From: Streptomyces montanisoli
Lineage (GTDB): Bacteria > Actinomycetota > Actinomycetes > Streptomycetales > Streptomycetaceae
Assembly (NCBI RefSeq): GCF_017813245.1
Contig: NZ_JAGIQL010000010.1
Span: 1-64,000 of the forward strand
Direction: 5' to 3'
Length of the DNA: 64,000 bases
The stretch's first letter is position 1. Every line of letters begins with the position of its first letter. The notes under the pieces were generated by a model. That model did no database searches and was not told where the DNA came from. It saw nothing but the letters and a program-made list of their open reading frames with translations. This document shows, piece by piece, positions 43,701 to 51,227 of the stretch. The translations under genes and the position numbers were made by a program.

Positions 43701-43822
43701 CGACGGTCGTCTCGTTCGACCGCCTCACCACCGCGCGGCTGCGGCTGGAGATGAGGAGCGCGGCCCCCGGCACGGCCGCGGGCGCCCAGCGGATCACCGC
43801 GCTGGAGGTCCCTGACGCCTGA
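40703..43822 (+). CDS. Tat-exported glycoside hydrolase family 2 protein (beta-galactosidase-like)
   Basis: 1039 aa. GGAGG lies 5 bases before the GTG at 40703. A twin-arginine signal (NRRSFLVAGAAGPLAGMALAG) is followed by the GH2 sugar-binding domain (VPHDWSIELTP...FLPGGLGWYRTTFTLP), the Ig-like domain, and the TIM barrel with LQGVDLHHDQGALG, acid/base WSIGNE (E449) and nucleophile LFESES (E529). Further Ig-like modules and a C-terminal galactose-binding/discoidin-type domain (ASYSGSPGTLPAAMLDGDPSTGWSNAF) follow. The family includes beta-galactosidases, mannosidases and glucuronidases. The neighbouring agaS operon suggests a galactose or hexosamine-containing substrate, but no residue settles it. 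Confidence 0.9.
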   Translation: MAVNRRSFLVAGAAGPLAGMALAGSAPAAEAAPASHAPAGRTIELADGWRFALVNPAAATDPTGAYADAARPDFDDSGWRAVSVPHDWSIELTPTEKDGTTSGTGFLPGGLGWYRTTFTLPRGLAGKRVCVEFDGVYMDSYVYCNGALVGHHPYGYTGFAFDLTEHLHTDPTTPNVIAVKVQNQLPSSRWYSGSGIYRHARLVVTGPVHVDRWGTVVTTPGLDAASAAGHAVVRARTDVVDATGGGTRVTVVSTVRDPRGHVVARTESALTTGASTTSATHEMTVRRPALWSCDTPHLYRLDTELRAGGKKVDSYRTTFGFRYATIDPERGLTLNGEPMKLQGVDLHHDQGALGSAINEDALLRQMIVMKSMGVNAFRTSHNPPSPEMIAVCERLGILMMVEAFDCWHTGKNRYDYGRFFDEWSERDIAEMVRAARNSPAVLMWSIGNEIPDSTSEAGLAMAQRLIDGVRAHDTTRPVVIGSDKYRSLPAAGSPADRMLAKLDGLGLNYNTAASVDALHARYPHLFLFESESSSETSTRGAYQAPEHLNTGENHSPGRRETSSYDNNLASWTISGEYSLKKDRDRRFFVGQFLWAGMDYIGEPTPYDVFPVKASFFGAVDTAGFPKDAYHLFRSQWTDEPMVHLVPMDWTSHRHGETVEVWAYANVDTVELLLNGESLGVRRFDRKKTADGRAYLETTEPTGDDKTVTSGPYPGSYTSPTGSAGKLHLTWRVPFAPGELRAVARRGHRQVATDVLRTAGAPHAVRLSTDRREVGADGRSLVYVTADVVDAHGVLVPYAQNVLSFSVTGGRLAGVDNGQQESAERYQASTRTAFHGKALAVVRAGTEPGVLTVRAESQGLRGDAASVRVARAEVLTRTPPPAMRPDPGRGEPGHPLADASYSGSPGTLPAAMLDGDPSTGWSNAFTKSATALLPAFSGARAGDWVSVAWREPRTVATMSAAFTVDDRHSLPASVAVSYWDGERYVPARHAHVAWPKAPGDATVVSFDRLTTARLRLEMRSAAPGTAAGAQRITALEVPDA

Positions 43823-43845
43823 GTCCGGCCGGCGCGGACACTGAT

Positions 43846-43891
43846 CGCAAACAGTTCTTCGCAAAGAAGCCTTTGCGAAGAACTGTTTGCG
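43846..43891. promoter_or_regulatory. 46-bp inverted repeat with 21-bp perfect arms before the ArsR-type gene
   Basis: Arms at 43846-43866 (CGCAAACAGTTCTTCGCAAAG) minus none missing and 43871-43891 are exact complements with a 4-base spacer; each arm also holds a smaller dyad (TTC-GCAAA-GAA type). It ends 17 bases before the ATG at 43909, where -35/-10 elements are expected (TTTGCG, TAGGCT), so it is probably the operator of the regulator. It also follows the GH2 stop by 23 bases and could terminate that gene. Confidence 0.65.
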
Positions 43892-43908
43892 GTCGCTAGG
43901 CTGCCGTC

Positions 43909-44508
43909 ATGACCGAGACCGGTGACGAGACCGTCGTCCTCGACGCGCGCGGGCTGCGCGCGCTCGCGCACCCCGTCCGGGTGCGGCTGATCGGTCTGCT
44001 GCGCAAGCACGGGCCGTCCACCGCGACGCGCCTGGCCGAGCGGCTCGGCGTCAACTCGGGCACGGCGAGCTACCACCTGCGCCGGCTCGCCGCCGCCGGG
44101 TTCGTGGCCGAGGACACCGGCCGGGGCAACGCGCGGGAACGCTGGTGGCGCTCGGTGCACCGGCTGACGCGGTACGACGGCGGGGAGCTGACCGAGTGCG
44201 AGCCCGAGGCCGCGCTCGCCTTCCTCGGTTCCGTGGCCGCCACCTACACGCTGCGCGTCCAGCAGGCGCTCGACGAGATGGCCACCGCGCCGCGCCCGTG
44301 GCGTGACGTCTTCGAGATGAGCGACCGGCTGCTGCGGCTCACCCCCGAGGAGGCGGCGGAACTCGGCGAGGAGCTGCGGGCCGTCGTCGAGCGCTACCGG
44401 CAGGACACGCCGGAGGCCGTGGACGGCGCCCCGGCGGGGGCGTCGCGCGTCTCGGTGATCACGTACGTCCTGCCGGAGCCGGACGACGCCGGCGGGGGGA
44501 CGGCGTGA
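43909..44508 (+). CDS. ArsR/HTH_20-type winged-helix regulator
   Basis: 199 aa. The HTH is LRALAHPVRVRLIGLLRKHGPSTATRLAERLGVNSGTASYHLRRLAAAGFVAEDTGRGNARERWWRS. The C-terminal ~110 residues have no metal site of the ArsR/SmtB type and resemble the helical effector part of this group in streptomycetes. It overlaps the MFS transporter gene by four bases (GTGA). Such pairs usually consist of a repressor and a drug exporter. Confidence 0.88.
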   Translation: MTETGDETVVLDARGLRALAHPVRVRLIGLLRKHGPSTATRLAERLGVNSGTASYHLRRLAAAGFVAEDTGRGNARERWWRSVHRLTRYDGGELTECEPEAALAFLGSVAATYTLRVQQALDEMATAPRPWRDVFEMSDRLLRLTPEEAAELGEELRAVVERYRQDTPEAVDGAPAGASRVSVITYVLPEPDDAGGGTA

Positions 44509-45887
44509 GGCGCCGGGCCCCGAGGTCCGGCGCGGGGAGCGTGCCCGGCGGCATATCCCTGCCGGCGGGCGGCTTCGGGCGCATGCGCCCGCTGGTCGGC
44601 GTGCTCACGGCGACGCTGGTGTCGCTGACCGGCACCCGCGTCTCGGCCATCGCGCTCCCGTGGTTCGTGCTCGCGACCACCGGCAGCGCCACGAGGACCG
44701 GCCTGGTCGCCTTCTGCGAGATGGCGCCGTACGTCGTGGTCAAGGCGTTGACGGGCCCGCTCGTCGACCGGGTGGGGCCGCGTGTCGTCTCGTGGACGAC
44801 GGACCTCGTCAGCGCGGCCGCGGCAGCCGTGATCCCGCTGCTGCACGTCCGCGGTCTGCTCACGCTCCCGCTGCTGCTGTGCCTGGTCGCGCTGATCGGG
44901 TCGGTACGCGGCCCGGGCGACCTGGCCAAGGAGATCATGGTGCCGGAGGCGGCGGACCGCGCCCGGGTGCCGCTGGAGCGCGCGACCGGCCTCGCGGGTG
45001 TCACGGAGCGCCTCGCGTCCACCGTGGGGCCCGCGGTCGGCGGCTCCGTGGTCGCGCTGCTCGGGCCCATGACGGCTCTCGCCGCCAACGCGGGTTGCTT
45101 CGCGCTCGGCTCGCTCATCGTCGCCGCCGCTCTGCCGCGCTCCATGGGCAGGGCCGTTCAGGAGCCGCCACGCGACGTCAGCGACGCGGACCAGAACGCC
45201 GGGGACGGGCCGCCGGCCGGCTACTGGCGACGGTTCGGCGAGGGGTTCGCGTTCCTGCGCGGCGAGCCGCTGCTGCTGACGATCATCGTGATGGTCGGCG
45301 TCACGAACCTGCTGGACGCCGGGTTCTCGACGGTGCTGGTCCCCGTGTGGGCGAAGGACACCGGCGGCGGTCCCGCCGCGATCGGTCTTACCGGCACGGT
45401 CATGAGCTGCGCGGCGATCGGGGGCAGCCTGATCGCCGCCGCGCTCGCGCCCCGGATGCGCCGCAGGCCGGTGTTCTTCGCCGGCTTCCTGCTCGCCGGG
45501 GCGCCGCGCTTCCTCGTCCTCGCCTCGGGCGCTCCGCTGTGGGCGGTGCTCGCGGTGTTCGCGGTCGGCGGTTTCGGCGCCGGGTTCCTCAACCCGATAC
45601 TCGGCGCGCTCTCGTTCGAGCGGGTGCCGCGCAACCTGCTCGGCCGCGTCAACGCGCTCGGCAACGCCACCGCCTGGGTGGGGGTGCCACTCGGCGGCCT
45701 GGTCGCGGGCGCCGCGGTCGCGTCGTTCGGTCTCGTCCCGGTGCTGCTGGCGGGTGGCGTCGCCTACTTCCTGACCACGAACCTCGCGGGGCTGCGGCCG
45801 GAGTGGCGCCAGATGGACCGGCTGCGCGGACGGGCAGCGCCGGGCCGCGGCGGGCATTCAGAACCTGTACGCGTCGACCTCGGCTAG
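44505..45887 (+). CDS. MFS efflux transporter
   Basis: 460 aa with twelve predicted helices. The N-terminal half starts PLVGVLTATLVSLTGTRVSAIALPWFVLATTGSATRTGLVAF, and KALTGPLVDRVGPRVVSWTTD is the MFS loop 2-3 signature. The centre is a hydrophilic loop (PRSMGRAVQEPPRDVSDADQ). It resembles the MefA/DHA3 group of macrolide exporters. It is coupled to the ArsR-type regulator. Its 3' end overlaps the convergent adenine deaminase gene by 30 bases. Confidence 0.87.
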   Translation: MRRRAPRSGAGSVPGGISLPAGGFGRMRPLVGVLTATLVSLTGTRVSAIALPWFVLATTGSATRTGLVAFCEMAPYVVVKALTGPLVDRVGPRVVSWTTDLVSAAAAAVIPLLHVRGLLTLPLLLCLVALIGSVRGPGDLAKEIMVPEAADRARVPLERATGLAGVTERLASTVGPAVGGSVVALLGPMTALAANAGCFALGSLIVAAALPRSMGRAVQEPPRDVSDADQNAGDGPPAGYWRRFGEGFAFLRGEPLLLTIIVMVGVTNLLDAGFSTVLVPVWAKDTGGGPAAIGLTGTVMSCAAIGGSLIAAALAPRMRRRPVFFAGFLLAGAPRFLVLASGAPLWAVLAVFAVGGFGAGFLNPILGALSFERVPRNLLGRVNALGNATAWVGVPLGGLVAGAAVASFGLVPVLLAGGVAYFLTTNLAGLRPEWRQMDRLRGRAAPGRGGHSEPVRVDLG

Positions 45888-46847
45888 GTACGCCTTGCGC
45901 AGGTCCTCGTCGTCGTCGAGGAACGCCGCGAGGAAGGAGTTGCGCGCCAGTTCGCGCAGCTGGTCGTCGGTGAGGCCGAGCGCCTCGCGCACGGCGTGGA
46001 AGTTGTCGTCCGCGTAGCCGCCGAAGTAGGCCGGGTCGTCGGAGTTGACGGTGGCCATGAGACCGGCCTCCAGCATGGCGCGCAGCGGGTGGTCGGCCAG
46101 GACGTCGACGGTGCGCAGCCGCACGTTCGACAGCGGGCAGAGCGTGAGCGGCACCCGGTCGCGCACGAGGCGTGCCACGAGGTCCGGGTCCTCGACGCTG
46201 CGCAGCCCGTGGTCCACCCGCTCCACGCCGAGGACGTCGAGGGCCTCGGTGATGTAGGCGGGCGGGCCCTCCTCCCCGGCGTGCGCGACGCGGCGCAGCC
46301 CGAGGTTCGCGGCCTTCTCGTACACCTCGCGGAACTTCGACGGCGGGTGGCCGACCTCGGCGGAGTCGAGGCCGACGCCGGTGATGTGGTCCAGGTGGGG
46401 GCGCGCGGCGTCCAGCGTGGCGGCGGCCGACTCGGCGGACTCGTCGCGCAGGAAGCACATGATCAGGCGTGTCGAGACGCCGTGGCGTTCGGGGGCGCCC
46501 TCCAGAGCCCTGGCCAGCCCGTCCACCACGGTCGCCATCTCCACGCCCCTGGCGAGGTGCGCCTGGGGGTCGAAGAAGACCTCCGCGTGCCGGACGCCCT
46601 GCGCCGCGGCGCGCGTCAGGTAGGCCTCGGCGAGGTCGGCGAAGTCGTCCTCCGTGCGCAGGACGGCCATCAGTTCGTAGTACAGGTCGAGAAACGACTG
46701 AAGGTCGCTGAAGCGGTACTTGTGGCGCAGCTCCTCCGCGTCGGCGTACGGCAGTGCGATGCCGTTGCGCGCGGCGAGGGCGAAGGCGAGCTCCGGCTCG
46801 AGAGTGCCTTCGATGTGGAGGTGGAGTTCGGCCTTGGGGAGGGGCAC
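45858..46847 (-). CDS. Adenine deaminase (adenosine deaminase family)
   Basis: 329 aa with a GTG start at 46847. Metal ligands: HLHIEGTLEPEL near the N-terminus, AHAGEEGPPAYI, and SDDPAYFGGYADDNFHA. The combination HxEGTLEPEL with NSDDPAYFGGY and GLDSAEVGHPPSKF is the hallmark of the adenine-specific (Aah1/PA0148) branch rather than adenosine deaminase. It converts adenine to hypoxanthine in purine salvage. The ribosome site is weak (CGGAA). Confidence 0.85.
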   Translation of the reverse strand: MPLPKAELHLHIEGTLEPELAFALAARNGIALPYADAEELRHKYRFSDLQSFLDLYYELMAVLRTEDDFADLAEAYLTRAAAQGVRHAEVFFDPQAHLARGVEMATVVDGLARALEGAPERHGVSTRLIMCFLRDESAESAAATLDAARPHLDHITGVGLDSAEVGHPPSKFREVYEKAANLGLRRVAHAGEEGPPAYITEALDVLGVERVDHGLRSVEDPDLVARLVRDRVPLTLCPLSNVRLRTVDVLADHPLRAMLEAGLMATVNSDDPAYFGGYADDNFHAVREALGLTDDQLRELARNSFLAAFLDDDEDLRKAYLAEVDAYRF

Positions 46848-46927
46848 GGTTCTGCCGGTTCCGTAGGGGGCGTGGGACGGTCGATTCTAGACCCCGCGCA
46901 GGTCAGCGCCGGTTCCGGGGGCGGCGG

Positions 46928-48682
46928 TCACGCCGGTGGTGACGGGAAGGGTGCCGTGGTGATCGTCATCGGGTTCGCCGTGACGGCGATCAGGTGGAGG
47001 GGCGCGTGCGGTCCCCGGGGCACGGCACGGAAGCCGCCGTGCGGGCTCACCTCGTACGTGGCGGACGCGTGGGGTGCCAGCGAGGCGGGCCCGGCCTTGA
47101 TCGTCCACCAGCGGGAGGCGCCCTGGCCCGTGCGGCTCGCGAAGTGCGGCGTGAGAGTCTCGCCGGTCCTGTTGACCACGTGCACCGTCGCGGCGGTGAT
47201 GCCGTGGCGCGGTGTGTCGGTGAGCCGTGGTGTGACGGCGCCCATGGCCAGCGGTGGCGGGCTGGCGGCGGCCACGCCCGCGCACAGCAGGGCCGGCGCC
47301 ACGACGCCCGCCGCGAGCGCCGCCTTCACCCTCCGTCCACCGCGGCGGCTGATGGGCGGCCGCCACGCCGCGGACTGCGTCGAGGACGGGACGGTGGCGG
47401 CGGCGGCCAGCCACAGCGGCGTCATCAGCAGGAAGTAGCCGTCCTGCGAGCGGGTCGCCAGGTAGAAGGGCAGCCAGGGAAGAACGGTGAGCGCGGGACC
47501 GAGCCGCCGGGGGAAGAGGAAGAGCGCGCCGAGGAGGCCGGCGAGCAGCAGCAGCGCCGCGTAGGAGTAGAAGTCCAGCCGGCTGCTGCCGGCCGTGAAG
47601 TAGTACGAGATGCCCATGAGCCCCTGGCCGTGCAGGATGGCGCCCTGGGTGATCGGCAGGAGCGTGCCGTCGAGCCAGTCGCGCGGGCCCTGGGCGATGA
47701 AGTAGGCGTTGATCGACAGCCAGACCAGGCCGGCGGTGGAGGCGTAGCGGGCCGTGACCGCGAGGGCCGCGCGGCCGCCGAGTTCGCCGCGGCGCACGGC
47801 GTACAGGCCCACCAGCAGGAACGGCGCGAGGAACCAGGCCAGTTGCTGGGCCGCGCACGCCGCGCCGAGGCAGCAGGCACGCGCCACCCCGCGGCGACCG
47901 AGCCGTCCCCCGACTCCGGTCTCGGGCCAGCGCACCACCGCCGGGACGAGCAGGGCGAGCGCGACGACCGCCGGGTAGCCGAGCCGCGCGTAGCCGGGCA
48001 GCATGCCGAAGCCGAGGCAGACGGCGGTCGCCGCCGAGCGCCAGGCGGGCGGCACCGTCCACCACAGCGCGACGGTGCCCGCGATGAGCGCGCCCGTGGT
48101 GACGAGCGTCGCCGCGGCCGTGGAGTGCAGGACGGCGTGGACGGGGGCGGCGAGGAGCGCGGTGAGCGGCGGATAGCCGTACGTGTAGTCGCCGCCTCCC
48201 GCCATGGTCTTGGTGACGCCGACCCGTGGCGTGCCGAACAGCCAGGGCCAGGGCTGCCCGTAGACGGGGCGGCCGCTGAGGATCTCGTGGGCCGCCTGCG
48301 CGGTCAGCACCCCCTCGTCGCTGCCGGCGTGGTCGAGCCAGTAGCGGCACACCACCAGGGCGATCCCGATCGCGAGGACGCCGAGGTCCACGGACGCGAG
48401 TGCGCGCCTGCCGCGGACGGACAGGGCGAGCACGCCGCAGACGAGGATGCCCGCGTAGCAGGCGGAGATGACGGCGGCGACGGGCGTGTCGCTCGACATC
48501 GCGTGCGTCCATGCGGAGCGGGTGCCGATGAACAGGCTGATGGTGGCGAGCAGCGTGATGCCGCGGTGCCATTGCGCCGGAACGTCCGGGGCCGGGCGGG
48601 CGCGGCGCCCCGCCCCGGGCGTCGCGCCGGGCGCACGGGCCGTCTGGTGGTCCGTGCGTCCGGCGAGCACGATGTCGTCCAC
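46928..48682 (-). CDS. Multi-spanning membrane glycosyltransferase-like protein (GT87/DUF2029 type)
   Basis: 584 aa with a GTG start behind AGGGAGGA. About ten helices. The first extracytoplasmic loop contains WLDHAGSDEGVLTAQAAHEILSGRPVYGQPWPW and later YTYGYPPLTALLAAP, the acidic and tyrosine-rich pattern of polyprenol-phosphate-mannose-dependent mannosyltransferases. The last ~95 residues form an outer beta-rich domain (ITAATVHVVNRTGETLTPHFASRTGQ). A 13-bp CTAC-N5-GTAG dyad lies 40 bases upstream of the start. The polyprenol-phosphate mannose synthase gene 3 kb away has the same dyad, so the two probably supply one mannosylation pathway. Acceptor unknown. Confidence 0.75.
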   Translation of the reverse strand: MDDIVLAGRTDHQTARAPGATPGAGRRARPAPDVPAQWHRGITLLATISLFIGTRSAWTHAMSSDTPVAAVISACYAGILVCGVLALSVRGRRALASVDLGVLAIGIALVVCRYWLDHAGSDEGVLTAQAAHEILSGRPVYGQPWPWLFGTPRVGVTKTMAGGGDYTYGYPPLTALLAAPVHAVLHSTAAATLVTTGALIAGTVALWWTVPPAWRSAATAVCLGFGMLPGYARLGYPAVVALALLVPAVVRWPETGVGGRLGRRGVARACCLGAACAAQQLAWFLAPFLLVGLYAVRRGELGGRAALAVTARYASTAGLVWLSINAYFIAQGPRDWLDGTLLPITQGAILHGQGLMGISYYFTAGSSRLDFYSYAALLLLAGLLGALFLFPRRLGPALTVLPWLPFYLATRSQDGYFLLMTPLWLAAAATVPSSTQSAAWRPPISRRGGRRVKAALAAGVVAPALLCAGVAAASPPPLAMGAVTPRLTDTPRHGITAATVHVVNRTGETLTPHFASRTGQGASRWWTIKAGPASLAPHASATYEVSPHGGFRAVPRGPHAPLHLIAVTANPMTITTAPFPSPPA

Positions 48683-48721
48683 GGCGCTTTCCTCCCTGGA
48701 GCGAGCAGCCGATGATTCCTA

Positions 48722-48734
48722 CTACATCATGTAG
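48722..48734. promoter_or_regulatory. Putative BlaI operator (site A), GT87 gene
   Basis: CTACATCATGTAG is a perfect 13-bp palindrome (6-1-6), 40 bases upstream of the GTG at 48682 and 150 bases from the divergent methyltransferase gene. Same form as sites at 49764, 52047 and 55774. Confidence 0.7.
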
Positions 48735-48883
48735 ATAGAAATGTGGCATCGGGCGTTCCACCGGAAGGGGGCCTGATCGAGCGCGCGTATCGAGCATGCG
48801 TATCGCGCAGCCGGAGAGGCCATCCGCTTGCCGTATCGGCAAGTACTCGTGCGTGACGCGCATCCCCTGCCTACGGTGACGGC

Positions 48884-49726
48884 ATGACCCACACCCCGCA
48901 CCACCATGGCCACGCAGGCGCCCAGGACGTCCAGGCCGAGGTCCTCGACCTGGACGCCGAGATCCTCGCCGGCCACATCGCGTCCCTCACCGCCTGGCTG
49001 CCCCTGTCCTCGAATCCGCGCCAGGTCGTCGACCTGGGCTGCGGAACCGGCGCCGGCACCTTCGCCCTGCTGGAACGCTGGCCCGAGGCGCACATCACCG
49101 CCGTGGACGCCTCGGCGGGCCATCTGCAGCGCCTGCGGGAGAAGGCGTGCGCCCTGGGCGTCGACGCTCGCGTGCGCACCGTGCAGGCGGACCTCGACGC
49201 GTCGTGGCCCGACCTCGGCACGCCCGACCTGGTGTGGGCTTCGGCGTCCATGCACCACATGGCCGACCCCGACCGCACCCTGCGCCGGGTGCGCGACACG
49301 CTCGCGCCCGGCGGGCTGCTCGCCGTCGTCGAGCTCGCCGGCTTTCCCCGGTTCCTGCCTGAGGACGGCCCGGAAGAGCGGCCGGGCCTGGAGGAGCGCT
49401 GCCACGCGGCGAGCGAGCGGTACCACGCCGAGCACGTTCCGCACCGCGGCGCCGACTGGGGCCCCAAGCTGACCGCGGCCGGATTCTCCGTCGAGAAGGA
49501 GCGCACGATCACCGTGCACATCGACGGATCCCGCTCCCCGGCGATCGGCCGCTACGCGCTCATCAGCCTGGAGAGCATGCGCGCCACCGTCGAAGGTGCG
49601 CTGCCGCCCGAGGACCTCGCCGCGCTCGACAGGCTCCTCGACGCCGACGGCCCCGGCAGCGTCCTGCACCGCGACGACCTCGCCGTACGCACCGAGCGCT
49701 CCGTGTGGGCCGCGCGCCGCCCATGA
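48884..49726 (+). CDS. Class I SAM-dependent methyltransferase
   Basis: 280 aa. SAM motif VVDLGCGTGAGTFAL, with acidic AVDASAGHLQRL, motif II DLVWASASMHHMADPDRTLRRVRDTLAPGGLLAVVEL. The N-terminus HTPHHHGHAGAQ is His-rich, which may bind metal. Substrate unknown. It is divergent from the GT87-like gene and lies 108 bases before the BlaI gene; no good ribosome site is visible. Confidence 0.85.
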   Translation: MTHTPHHHGHAGAQDVQAEVLDLDAEILAGHIASLTAWLPLSSNPRQVVDLGCGTGAGTFALLERWPEAHITAVDASAGHLQRLREKACALGVDARVRTVQADLDASWPDLGTPDLVWASASMHHMADPDRTLRRVRDTLAPGGLLAVVELAGFPRFLPEDGPEERPGLEERCHAASERYHAEHVPHRGADWGPKLTAAGFSVEKERTITVHIDGSRSPAIGRYALISLESMRATVEGALPPEDLAALDRLLDADGPGSVLHRDDLAVRTERSVWAARRP

Positions 49727-49763
49727 CCTGCGCGCCCGTTCCGTTCCCACCGTCGACCGGCCT

Positions 49764-49776
49764 CTACAACCGGTAG
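49764..49776. promoter_or_regulatory. Putative BlaI operator (site B), blaI-M56 operon
   Basis: CTACAACCGGTAG: arms CTAC/GTAG around 5 bases, 58 bases before the TTG start of the BlaI gene. It suggests autoregulation. Overlaps an AT-rich TAGTACTTTATT that may be the -10 region. Confidence 0.6.
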
Positions 49777-49834
49777 TACTTTATTGGGAAGCCACGGCCG
49801 GGGCATACGATCGCGGAAGACGGAGGTACGCGGT

Positions 49835-50218
49835 TTGGCTGAGGACGAGGTTCCACCGCACGGCAGGCGGGCGCGTGGGCAACTGGAGGGCGAGGTGCTC
49901 GCCGCGCTGTGGGCGGCGGGCGGGCCGGTGTCGGCCGCCGCGGTGCGCGAGCAGATAACCGGCGACCCGGCGTACACCACCGTGCTGACCATCCTGTCCA
50001 GGCTGTTCGACAAGGGCCTGGTCACCCGCGAACGCGTCGGCAGGGGCTACCACTACACGCCGGTGCGGGACGAGGCGGGGCACACCGCGGCCGGCATGCG
50101 GGCCCTGCTGGAGACCGGCGGGGACCGGGCGGCGGTGCTGGCCCGGTTCGTCTCGGAGCTCCCGCCGCAGGACGAACGACTGCTGGAACAACTGCTGCGC
50201 GGACACGCAGAGGACTGA
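49835..50218 (+). CDS. BlaI/MecI/CopY family repressor
   Basis: 127 aa. The TTG at 49835 has GGAGGT 7 bases upstream; earlier in-frame sequence crosses the promoter. The wHTH reads GQLEGEVLAALWAAGGPVSAAAVREQITGDPAYTTVLTILSRLFDKGLVTRERVGRGYHYTPVRDE. The C-terminal dimer helices follow (RFVSELPPQDERLLEQLL). It lies 4 bases before the M56 gene. Four CTAC-N5-GTAG dyads in nearby promoters are its likely targets. Confidence 0.9.
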   Translation: MAEDEVPPHGRRARGQLEGEVLAALWAAGGPVSAAAVREQITGDPAYTTVLTILSRLFDKGLVTRERVGRGYHYTPVRDEAGHTAAGMRALLETGGDRAAVLARFVSELPPQDERLLEQLLRGHAED

Positions 50219-50222
50219 CACC

Positions 50223-51227
50223 TTGCGCATCGCCCTCTTCACGCCCTTCGCCGTCAGTGCCGTGCTGGCCCTCATGGCTCCGTCGGCGGCACGCAAACTC
50301 CGTCCGTTCCTCGCGTCGTGGCTGCTCGCCGTGGCCGCGGTCGTCGCGGGCGCGGGCTGGGCCGCGGCGCTCGGGATGCTCGGCTTCACGCTCATCGACA
50401 GGTTCCCCGACCTCGCCGCCGAGGGCGGCTGGTCGTCGGGCGAGCTGGCCGAGCACACGCCGGTCGGCTGGCCCGTGGCCGCCGTCTGCGCCCTGATCCT
50501 CGTCGCCTGCGCCGGCGCGCTGGCCGTCGCCGTGTACCGCAGGGGACGCCTGCTGCTCGTGGCCCGGCGGCACAGCCGGGGGCTTGAGCCCGGCCGGGAG
50601 ATCGAGATCGTGGACGACGCCGAACCCGACGCGTACGCGCTGCCCGGCTCGCCCGGCCGGATCGTCGTGACGTCGGGGATGCTGCGGGCGCTGAACAGCA
50701 AGGAGCGCGGCGCCCTGATCGCGCACGAGCGGACGCACCTGCGCCACCGCCACCACGTCTTCCTGCTGGTGTTCCACCTGGCGGGCGCGGTCAACCCGCT
50801 GCTGCGCCCCGTCGAGCGGGCGGGCGCCTTCGCGCTGGAGCGCTGGGCCGACGAGGAGGCCGCGGTCGCCGTCGGCGACAGGCCGCTCGTGGCCAGGGCC
50901 GTCGCCAAAGCGGCGCTCGCGGCGGGCCGCCGGCCGCGGCTGGGCCTCGCCGTGACCGGGGGCCCCGTGCCGCAGCGCGTCCAGGCACTGCTCGCCCCGC
51001 CCCCGCCGTCCCGCCGGTACCTCGTGGTCGCCCACGCGGCGCTGATGGCCGTCTGCGGCATCAGCCTGATCCTGTCCGCCCAGGACATGGACCACCTCTT
51101 CGACATGGCGACGCCCGGGCACCTGTCGGTCTCCACCCGCCACCACGTCACCGACCCGGACGGGCACCGCGTCACGGACGGCGGCCGCCACGTCACGGCC
51201 GCCGCGGGCCACCCGGCCCGCGGCTGA
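50223..51227 (+). CDS. M56 family membrane metallopeptidase
   Basis: 334 aa with a TTG start at 50223. Three or four transmembrane helices: N-terminal LFTPFAVSAVLALMAP, LASWLLAVAAVVAGAGWAAALGMLGF, WPVAAVCALILVACAGALAVAVY and, after the zinc domain, YLVVAHAALMAVCGISLILSA. The zinc site is HERTH at 168-172. No penicillin-binding domain is present; the outer C-terminal tail is only ~45 residues and His-rich (STRHHVTDPDGHRVTDGGRHVTAAAGH), so the signal may be a metal or an envelope cue rather than a beta-lactam. It should cleave the BlaI protein encoded upstream. The 3' end overlaps the convergent gene by 35 bases. Confidence 0.9.
   Translation: MRIALFTPFAVSAVLALMAPSAARKLRPFLASWLLAVAAVVAGAGWAAALGMLGFTLIDRFPDLAAEGGWSSGELAEHTPVGWPVAAVCALILVACAGALAVAVYRRGRLLLVARRHSRGLEPGREIEIVDDAEPDAYALPGSPGRIVVTSGMLRALNSKERGALIAHERTHLRHRHHVFLLVFHLAGAVNPLLRPVERAGAFALERWADEEAAVAVGDRPLVARAVAKAALAAGRRPRLGLAVTGGPVPQRVQALLAPPPPSRRYLVVAHAALMAVCGISLILSAQDMDHLFDMATPGHLSVSTRHHVTDPDGHRVTDGGRHVTAAAGHPARG

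Noticed and set aside
40613..43864. A 1083-aa minus-strand frame
   Set aside because: Antisense to the GH2 enzyme with its Tat signal and catalytic residues.
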